Shown here: positions 50,675-61,488 of the stretch, piece after piece
Position numbering within the stretch: position 1 is the first letter of the stretch
Layout of the letters: every line of letters begins with the position of its first letter
Source of the DNA: Candidatus Amarolinea dominans
GTDB lineage: Bacteria; Chloroflexota; Anaerolineae; SSC4; Amarolineaceae
Length of the DNA: 64,000 nucleotides
Direction of reading: 5' to 3'
NCBI GenBank assembly: GCA_016719785.1
Contig: JADJYJ010000017.1
Location: 186,001-250,000 of the forward strand
Made by a program: the position numbers and the translations under genes
The notes under the pieces: generated by a model
Seen by the model: the letters and a program-made list of their open reading frames with translations, nothing else
The model's database searches: none
Told to the model about the DNA's origin: nothing

Positions 50675-51081
50675 CAGCTCGCCCCGTTCTTGACCACCGG
50701 CAGCCCGGCTTCGATCCACGCCTGCACGCCGCCCTCCAGAATCTGCACGTTCGTGAAGCCCATGTCGTGCAGCAGCTTACCGCCAATCGCGCCCAGGGGC
50801 CCCAGGATGCAGGTGGTGATGATGGGCCGCGAGCGGTCGGCCAGCCGGGGATCCCGCCAGCTTTCCGGCACTTCGTTGTCGGCCAGATAGGTGAGCGCAC
50901 CCAACGACAGGTTGACCGCGCCGGGCACAGTGCCGGTCTGGGCGATGTCGGCCGCGTCGCGCACGTCAATGACCAGCAGGTCGGCTTCCTTCTTCTGGCG
51001 GCGCTGGAGATCCGCCGGTTTGATGGTGGGCACGACCCGGTAGGCTTCCTCGGCCATCGCGCCGAAGGTTTTTTGAGACAT
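50674..51081 (-). CDS. single-domain rhodanese-like protein
   Basis: 135 residues. DLLVIDVRDAADIAQTG and VPGAVNLSLG are rhodanese motifs; the active loop is TTCILGPLGAIG with C91. The loop is longer than six residues and lacks the usual Arg at its end, so sulfur-transfer activity may differ. AGGAG lies ~10 nt upstream of the ATG. It is coupled to the methyltransferase. Confidence 0.85.
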   Translation of the reverse strand: MSQKTFGAMAEEAYRVVPTIKPADLQRRQKKEADLLVIDVRDAADIAQTGTVPGAVNLSLGALTYLADNEVPESWRDPRLADRSRPIITTCILGPLGAIGGKLLHDMGFTNVQILEGGVQAWIEAGLPVVKNGAS

Positions 51082-51281
51082 GACCAGACTCCTTTCATTC
51101 CTTGCATTGTTGAACTGTCGAACTACATGCTTGAAAACCGTCGAGGGTTGCCCCTAGCATAGCCGATGTCGGGTTGCCTTTTCTGCCGTTTCTTGCCAAA
51201 TTCGTTTTTCATTCGGTTGCAAGTTGTGCTATACTTGCGCACACAAAAGCTACGATCCATTGCTGCGAAAGGAGGGTTGGC
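51082..51281. promoter_or_regulatory. divergent intergenic region
   Basis: It separates the rhodanese gene (-) from the XRE-STAND gene (+). A TATACT at 51230-51235 with a weak -35 near 51207 could drive the plus gene. AAAGGAGGG (51268-51276) is its strong ribosome site. Confidence 0.4.
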
Positions 51282-54202
<2,921 letters not shown>

Positions 54203-54212
<10 letters not shown>

Positions 54213-54287
54213 CATCAGTTCCTGGCTGCAAACGTCAGCAATTCCAAACGCAACCGCATTCTTCACCGCGGAGATCGCAGAGGAGTC
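54203..54287. repeat. dispersed promoter-bearing repeat, copy 3
   Basis: It overlaps the last codons of the STAND gene and shares CTGGCTGCAAAC, AGCAATTCCAAACG and ACCGCATT with copy 1. The TACAAT promoter core is changed here (ATTGTACTGACATCA), and no minus-strand gene follows it. Confidence 0.75.
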
Positions 54288-54335
54288 GTATCGTTGGATC
54301 GCGCCACAACGGTCGGGCAGGTTGATTGCACAAGA

Positions 54336-54372
54336 TCACCATGAGCAGATTCTTATAATCTGCTCATGGTGA
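54336..54372. terminator. hairpin between convergent genes
   Basis: TCACCATGAGCAGATT (54336-54351) and its exact complement (54357-54372) flank a 5-nt loop. It lies between the converging genes ending at 54212 and 54404, so it may end both transcripts. No strong U run is seen. Confidence 0.6.
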
Positions 54373-54403
54373 CTCTACCCCATCTCTGTCTGACGTGCAA
54401 GCG

Positions 54404-56759
54404 TTACGATTGATCTGAGCATCTGTCAGGCGGTCGGTTGCCTGATTTGCAAAGTATTCTTGCCAATAGGCATGGCTGGAACTGATAGCCGGCAAAGACA
54501 GAAATCAGAAAACGCAATTCAACGCAGTCATCCAGGAATTTCTGATGCTGGTCAGGCCGCGGAGCCAGTTTCAACCACCAAAGGAACAGCCGCAATACAT
54601 GGTGCAGGTAGGTGTCCAAGCCGCCAAACCAAAGAAACATCAGATAGCCGATAAAAAGGCCATACAGGGTGAACGCCCAAACACTTGCAGGCGAGGCCAG
54701 GAAGCCCATCACCGATCCGATCAACGCAAAGGCGATACCAGAAATCAATCCAATCGTGGCTGCGTTCTGTGCAGCCAGTCGAATTCCTTGATTTGGGGAT
54801 GAGCGGCGTTTGGGGTTGAGGACGCTTCCGCTGATCCCTGACACCACAACGGTCGCCGCACCACAAATGATTCCGACGCTAATGACAACAGTCACGGCCG
54901 TTCCCACGGGGCCCAATCCCAGCCGACTGGCAACAGTGCCTGCCCACTCAAGCGTAGGATTTCCTGAACCTGTCAGCGGCCAGTCAGTCACCGAAACGAT
55001 CAGCGCGCCCACCGCGCCGATCGCCAGACCAATCCAGCCGAAACGCCTAACCCGCGTCCAATCCCATCGCAGTCGGTCTACCGACCCTGCCTTGATATCG
55101 TTCACAGGGCGACGGCGGCCGTCTTTTGGCTCTATACCAAATACGAGTCCAAAGCTCAAGCCTACCAGCACCCCGACGGCCGCTCCCTCCTTGGGCCAGG
55201 GTTCGACCTTGAGCGCGAAGAAAACCAGGAAAACCGCAAACGCTACACTCACAAAAATGGTGAATGTCGCGAGTAGAGCATGCCAGCGAGTTACAACGCG
55301 CCGATCAAGGATAGCCGTCAAAGGGCGCTCGAAGAAGGCATCGAAGGCGCCGACAACAAGGCCACCGATAATCCCGGCGAGCGTTCCTTCGTAAAAGCCG
55401 CAACAGGTCCTCCGGGGTTGAACCCAGACCAAGTCCAATAGGAATACCGCCCAAGAAACCTGCTGTCAGGCCAAAAATCAGGCGAGATAACATGATGTAA
55501 GCCCGCTGCCAAAACGCGTTGGGCAGCCAGTTGGGCTGCAGGCGTTCGAACCAAAACAGGTTGATGTGATTTTCCTTCATTCTGCAGGCCTGCCAGCTCA
55601 ACCAGTTCATGGTTTGTCCCCTACTAAACATCGTTTTGGTCTGAGGAACTAGCCGCGCAAAGACTCGATCAACATATTGATCGAGCAGGTGTCGGCGACG
55701 CGCCCCGGGTGTTTCGCCAGAGAGAAGGGTCACGTCATCTACATTCAGATCTTTGTACACCTCGTAGAGCAAGTTGAGGCCAAAGGGTGTCCTGGCCAAT
55801 TCGATCAGATCGGGATCAGCCGTGATGATCTGGCTCAATGCCGGCAAGTTGGCATGTCGCAGATAGTTGATGATCTCTGCCTCGGTCAGGGGCTGCAGGC
55901 GCAAGGCGGCATGCAGTCTCAAGCGTATCGGCAACTGTTCGTAAGCGGCGGTGCGGCATACGACGACAGTGACGGATGGAGAGTATTGGTCGAAAAAAGC
56001 GTTGATTTCACGCACACAGCTGCTGCGTGTGTCTGCAGGGACGCTGTCCAGGTTCTCGAAGAGAATGGCAAGGCGATTGTGCGCTGCAAGCCAACTGCGT
56101 ACGGACTCACGCAACTGCACGTAGTAGAGATGGACTTGACCCACCACCCACTCAGCGAAGTTGGCGTCGCTGGGCTGCCAGTTGTTGAGATCAATCACAA
56201 CCGGAATGGGCCGCCTGGGATCCTGGCGTGCTTGGCGAGCGGATGGCCCGGCAATTTGAGCCAGAACGGATGTCTTGCCTGATCCGGCTTCACCCAGAAT
56301 CAGAATCTGGCCGCCAAAACGCTCGAATAACGCTATGGCGCTCTCCCCGCTGCGAAGATTGATCTCCTGATTTGATGGTCTGGGAAAATCAACGGCCTTC
56401 AGATCAATCAAGAATGGCATATCCAGGCGTGGCGCATCACCGATTTTGCCACTGTATTCATTCTTGAGCCACGTCTCCACCTGATCAAGCAGTTGCTCAA
56501 GTTCCTGCCGATCGTCATCAGTCAATAACCAGCCAGGTTCGTCACCACGAACCAGACTTATAATATCAGCACGGATGCGGTTGCGAATGACCTCGTACTC
56601 ACCTCGGCTGATCGTTTCCTTCTTGCGATTCTCGTCTGCTGACTGTACGCGAAGCCGCAACTGCCCTGCAAAGCCAGTCGCGCCTTCGAAGGGTAGCAAG
56701 GAATCGAGGGCCTCGAGAAGTTCATCGTTATACAGATGAGCTACCACTGCACGTTGCAC
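54404..56759 (-). pseudogene. EAD-NACHT NTPase with polytopic membrane C-terminus, frameshifted
   Basis: Read from GTG 56759. The N-terminal ~70 residues (LRLRVQSADENRKKETISRG, EYEVIRNRIRADIISLV) have the EAD pattern also seen in the protease at 57776. NACHT: ILGEAGSGKTSVL near 153 and LAILFENLDSVPADT as Walker B. The first frame ends at 55305; from about 55400 the sense continues in another frame with four or more hydrophobic helices (GTLAGIIGGLVVGAF, LLATFTIFVSVAFAVFL, GLISGIAFALIGSVMGFL). Total 2356 nt is one base too long; dropping one base near 55405 gives DLLGFYEGTLAG. The start is not certain, since there is no clear ribosome site. Confidence 0.72.
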
Positions 56760-56904
56760 GTCTTCAGGACATGATATCTTATTTTCGCTCCATATTCACA
56801 ACCTCACTGGCGCATTTGTGCATAGCCGTTTGCCTGCGCAGGGCCGACCGCAATCGGATCGCCCAGGATGTGGAATGGTTCATGGCTGGCAGAGATAATG
56901 AGTA

Positions 56905-57897
56905 TCAATGCGGCCAGAAACCACCCGCCGCAGCGCGGATGTGCGACAACAGAATCCCTTCATTGACAAACCGTCGTTCGCCTTTGGCGTTTACCTTGAG
57001 ATTGCCACACCCGCATGATGGAGCGCAATCACTTCCCAACGCTCATTACACACGGGTGCGCCGCTCGAACCCGGCAGGGTATCGGTCGTGTACTGCAGGC
57101 GATGGTCCCAAATGTTGACAACTTGGTTAGCCGTCAGACAGATCTGCTTTGGGCCGCCCTCGGGATGCTGGATGATTACGACGTGCTCATTTGGTAATGG
57201 CTCGTTTTCGGGATTCAGGCGCATGATTCCCCACTGGTCGAGCGGTGGTCTGGTTGGGTCGGATAGCAAGGCGACGAGTGTGAAGTCCAGTGCTTCGTTC
57301 GTAACAAACTGCCGATCGTCGAATTTGTAGCGATGTGATGGCAGCAGTTGACCGTTGGCGTCGTTTTGGTAGTTGAGCTCAGCGCGAGACCCCGGCAGGG
57401 CAGAAGCACTGGGCAGCACATGGTTGTTGGTGAGAACCAAACCGGGAGCAATCAAGAAGCCTGTGCCCTGGCCAGCGGGGGTGATGATACGGCACACACT
57501 GCGAGCTGCAAGCGTGCCCTGTTCCAGCCAGGCGATCTGGCGCAGGTTGTTGGCGCCAATGATTTTCTCGAGGCCGGCGTCCTCGGGCACATCGAAATCT
57601 TCGGCAAGATCGGGAGTTTGCAGGCTTGGTGGTTCTGGAAATCGGTGTAGGAGGTCGAGCAGTGAACGAATGAGTTCGTTGGTCTCGACTCGATATTCAT
57701 CCCGATCAATCAAGCCATCTCTTCTCTCTCGATCCAACCGATTGAAACGAGCCGTCAGTGAAATAAGGATCTTCATGGTCAGAAGTCAAGCCATTGCCCA
57801 GGTACGCTCGCATCTCGTCCAGGGCCGCCTTGACATCACCATTGCGCACAGCGTTGGTGGCTGTTTCGATGAGGGCTTGTCGTCGTGTTGTTGGCAT
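56905..57897 (-). pseudogene. EAD-linked trypsin-like serine protease, two frameshifts
   Basis: ATG 57897 follows GGGGAGG and encodes MPTTRRQALIETATNAVRNG and ALDEMRAYLGN; the sense then shifts frame at ~57780 to ILISLTARFNRLDRERRDG and IDRDEYRVETNELIRSLLDL, together an EAD-type adaptor. The protease has H119 (LTNNHV), D164 (ALDFTLVAL) and S238 (LPGSSGAP), numbered from the Met at 57776. The frame ends at 56991, but shifted sense continues (NAKGERRFVNEGILLSH) to a stop at 56905. The two shifts cancel, and 330 residues would result. In such systems the protease is the effector called by a NACHT protein with a matching EAD. Confidence 0.75.
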
Positions 57898-57919
57898 GGG
57901 TAACCTCCCCTGAATCTTC

Positions 57920-58704
57920 TCAGGCAACTCCCGATGGACTTAGCGTGTTTCCGAAAGAACAGTGGGCAGACAAACTGTAGGTAGCTGCTTGGGTAGGGTC
58001 CTCGTTCATGATCAGGATACCCACCGGCGCCCTGTTCGGTAGATTCTTTTTTTTGAGTGGACAAGTGGGATCTCCCGTCTTTCCAATGAGCCACTTCGAG
58101 ATGGGACGTTTCTTGCTGGCAGTGCAAAGCAGCCGAGGCGCTGGTAGCAGAGTCGCTACATAGACTTCAACATTACCGTCAGCATGACAACTCAGGGCCG
58201 CGATGCCATTCCACCGAAACTCATAGTAATCGTAACTTGCTAGTACGATTGATTTGTCGGAAAAGCTAAGAGTCTCATCAGGGCTACAATCGCTATTTTC
58301 AACCACCATCAGCGCATTCTGCATGGCGGCCAAAACCTGCGTATCAGAAAACACTTCCCGTGTAGATCTGGTGTGGATCTCCTCGCCCCGAATACGCTTT
58401 GCACTGATTTCGGTAGTGCGCTGACGAACCAGGCCGGGGGAGGATCGGGTGGGTCGCTGATACCTCTTTCAGGGGCAAGGTTATCGAACAGATTCTCAAG
58501 TTGCTCCAGGAACACACGATCTGGCGGAACAACCTTCTGTTTACCGTTAACTTCCTCGTAGAGCACCAGCGGCCAGAGACCCGGTTCATTAAAATCGCCC
58601 GTATGGTTTGAATCCATTCCGAGAAATGTCCTCAGTTTCTGGTCAGTGCCTGCGATGGTCACGCGGATGTTCTGGTTGTACTGCAGACTAAATGGCTCAC
58701 TCAT
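57920..58704 (-). pseudogene. hypothetical protein of the conflict cluster, one frameshift
   Basis: The first part (MSEPFSLQYNQNIRVTIAGT to STPDLHGK) and the second (FSDTQVLAAMQNALMVVENS onward) overlap near 58309-58355. The total of 785 nt is one base short of a codon multiple. Adding one base after DLHGK joins them to ~261 residues. I recognise no domain. Two separate overlapping genes (58309-58704 and a GTG start at 58354) are the alternative. It lies between the STAND-FGE gene and the protease, so it is probably part of the same operon. Confidence 0.5.
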
Positions 58705-58743
58705 AAAACCTCCTGATTGTGTTGATAGAGGGCGCGGTGACCC

Positions 58744-61011
58744 TCACTTGGCATGTAGCTCGGATGCACAACGAAAACCCGTTTCGACATCTTCTGAGTC
58801 GGGGTACATCGGGTAGCGGTCTGTGACACGGTCAATATGGGAATAGAAGCTGCCCCCAACAGCGGTAACGCGCATGGTACGGTCTTGACCATCCCACAGC
58901 GTTTCCGGCTCCCGGTCACTGACAGTCATGGTCAATTCTCGCGCATTACCGATCAAGTGGAAGATTCGCGCTGTGGTCGCATCAGGGCCGGCCGGACGCA
59001 CAGGCCACATCTCCTGCTCTGGCTCAGGACGCAGCATGTTGATCTCCAAGTCGGGCTGAACAGAATCGTCAGACAGAATAACATCATTACCGTACGTCCG
59101 GCGCGCTGCGATTTCCCATTCTTCGGCAGAGGGGAGCCGTTTTCCCAGCCAACGGCAATAGGGAAAGCGCTAGAAAGCATTGACATTGGTGACCGGGACA
59201 TCTTGCTTGGCCTGATCAGCATACAACTCATAGGGGTCTGGGGGTTCGCAATGACCTGACGATACGCATCTCTTGTACTGAGCGATGCTCACCTCATACT
59301 GGCCGATCTCGAAATCCTCCACGGGCACACTGACGTCCAACTGCTGAGCTTGATTCAAGAGGAGTCTGGACTGTACGGCGGGCCACAGCACCACACTCAT
59401 CAATGTCAGCAGGACAAAAAACGCCCCAAGCTGCTCTCTTCGACGACGTGTCCGCCATCCCTGACTTGCTTGCATCAACCGATCCTCAGCCGGCCTGAGT
59501 TGTCGCATGCCGCGCAAACCATTCTCCACCCATTTCAGATCGGCTGCATCCAGGGGAGCGCCGGTCTTCCCCTCCTGCCACTCCACCGCCCGGCTCTCCA
59601 GAATCCGCCGCGCCTGCTGCCCTGGCGCCACCGACTCATCGAACCGCTTGCGCACGTGCGGCGCCAGCGTGTCATGCGTCAGGCGGCTGGCGGGCGGCTG
59701 GTCGGGCTGGTTGCGGGACGGGTCCACCAGCAGGTAGAGGTCGCGGCACTCCTGCACGAGGGCGGGCAGCACGTCCTGGCGATGGCCGTAGGTCTGCTCC
59801 AGTTCGGCCAGGGTGCGCTGCTCCGCGGTGCCGAGGGGCGTGGTGTGGTGGGCCAGCAGGTCGAGCGCCAGGCCGGAGTCCACTGCCTCGGGCAGTTTGC
59901 CGTGCAGGACACCCAACTGCCGGGCCAGGAAGTCGTCCAGCTTCAGGCCGCGGGCGCGGAACTCGTGGTACAGGTCGGCGTCGAAGGTCGGCCGCGCGTA
60001 GCTGCGCGCCCTGGCCGCGTCCCACAGGTCCGCCAGCAGGATGGCCAGCATGGGCGCCACGGGCGACTCGCGGTCGGCCAGGAGATCGTCGGCGATCTGG
60101 CCGGGCAGCAGCGGGTCGCCGATCTCCAGGCCGTACTGGGCGCGCAGGCGCTCCGTGCGCCGAGGGCCGGTGACGATCTCGACGATGCCCGACCGGTTGA
60201 GGCGCTCCAGGAAGACCTCGCCGCGGGGCAGGCCGGCCTCGGCCAGGCGCTCCTTGATCTCGGCCAGCCACTCCTTGCGGAAGCTGAGGATCAGCCTGCC
60301 GGCCGGCCGCTGGCCCGCATCGCCGAAGAGGGCCGTCGCGGCGGCGAGGAAGACGGCCATCTCGCCTGGCTGCCCCCGGTTAGGCCGGGTGAAGAGCTCC
60401 TCCACCTGGTCCAGGATCACCAGCAGCGGCCGGCCGGTTTCCGTCTCCAGCCCGCGCCAGGTCGCGGCCAGGTCAGCGTCGGGGCCGATTCCCAGCGCAG
60501 CGGCCAGGGTGCCCGCCAGGCCCAGGGCATGATCTCGCCGCGCGTAGCGCACCGCGTGGTTGGCCTCCAGCCGCGGCAGCAGCCCGGCCGCCAGCAGCGA
60601 CGACTTGCCCACGCCCGACTGGCCGTAGAGCAGCACGATGGGCGCGCCATCCGGCGCCGTCACCCGGTCGTAGAGCTGCCGGATCTCGCGGCCGCGGCCG
60701 AAGAAGATGCCGGCATCCTCGCGGCGATACCAGTCGAGGTAGCGATAGGGCTTGTCGGGCAGGTCGAGCGGCGGCAGCGGCAGGTCAGACAGGAGGTCCA
60801 CCGCGCCGAACCTGGCCAGGTCGTCGGCCGGCCCGCTGACGTGAATGGTCACCGGCCCCAGGATCGAGCCTTCGACATTGACGCCCGCCACGCGGCCGCC
60901 ATCTCGCACCGTCTCGGCCGAGATGCCTACCTGGATATTCGTGCTCCTGGCTGCGCCCGTCTTCGGAGCGCTGCCAGGGGATTCCATGCTGGAGTTTGCT
61001 ATCTCATCCAT
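58744..61011 (-). pseudogene. STAND NTPase with membrane helix and FGE domain, split by one TAG
   Basis: From ATG 61011: IFFGRGREIRQLYDRV and YGQSGVGKSSLLAAGL near 128 (nSTAND1-type P-loop), LLVILDQVEELFTRP (Walker B), a long helical arm, one membrane helix (LGAFFVLLTLMSVVLWPAV), then an FGE domain (FEIGQYEVSIAQYKRC). TAG at 59172-59170 (codon 614) stops it, yet the same frame continues with YCRWLGKRLPSAEEWE and GNARELTMTV to ETGFRCASELHAK at 58744, 755 residues in all. A CAG-to-TAG change fits the position. The FGE domain would be the outward or ligand-sensing part. Confidence 0.82.
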
Positions 61012-61080
61012 GCGTTATCCTGCTGCAGATGCCAACTTACCTCAACACAAGGCGCTCTTCCACCGTATCCCAAACCGATG

Positions 61081-61284
61081 TCAATTCTGTTGACCCCTCG
61101 CCGTGAAGTTTTGGCATACCGGGCGCTGCTCCATCACATCGCCGATGTACCTGTTCCATTCTTCCTGGCTCAGATCGCGGCCGGCCGTTCGGCAGGCGAG
61201 ATGGAGCAGCGCCTGCAGATCGGTCGGCCAGACTCGGAGCATCCCGTCCGCAGTCAGAGAGACCATCCTGCCCAGTTCGCTCAT
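61081..61284 (-). pseudogene. 3'-end remnant of a WD40-repeat STAND gene
   Basis: The frame encodes VSLTADGMLRVWPTDLQ, the end of a last WD40 blade, then LACRTAGRDLSQEEWNRYIG, which matches the post-propeller segment of the gene to its right (ACRYAGRNLSTEEWARYL). Blades upstream are missing; the repeat block at 61290-61475 takes their place. So a second WD40 gene existed here. Confidence 0.6.
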
Positions 61285-61289
61285 GGACG

Positions 61290-61475
61290 AGCTGCGCGCC
61301 GTCGTCGCGAAGGTTTTGGATCGCGAAGTCGCGAAGGTTTTGGATCGCGAAGTCGCGAAGGTTCACGAAGGTCGCGAAGCACGAAGATCACGAAGGAATC
61401 CCGCCGCGCCGGCCATCTTCGCGTGCTTCGCGCTTCGGCCGCAGGCGCTTCGTCGTCTTCGCGGCTTCGTGTTCC
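61290..61475. repeat. GCGAAGG-rich direct and inverted repeat block
   Basis: A 24-bp unit (CGCGAAGGTTTTGGATCGCG core) occurs at 61304 and 61325 in tandem, followed by CACGAAGGTCGCGAAGCACG. The opposite strand motif (CTTCGCGTGCTTCGCG) appears near 61418, so the block can fold on itself. It resembles common intergenic CGAAG repeats. Confidence 0.75.
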
Positions 61476-61488
61476 AAACGCCCCCTGC

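Noticed and set aside
58744..59049. The FGE C-terminus of the STAND protein as a second DGR variable region fed by the 6400-6446 template
   Set aside because: No DNA similarity to the template was found (the end reads DRYPMYPDSEDVETGF). No second template is visible nearby.
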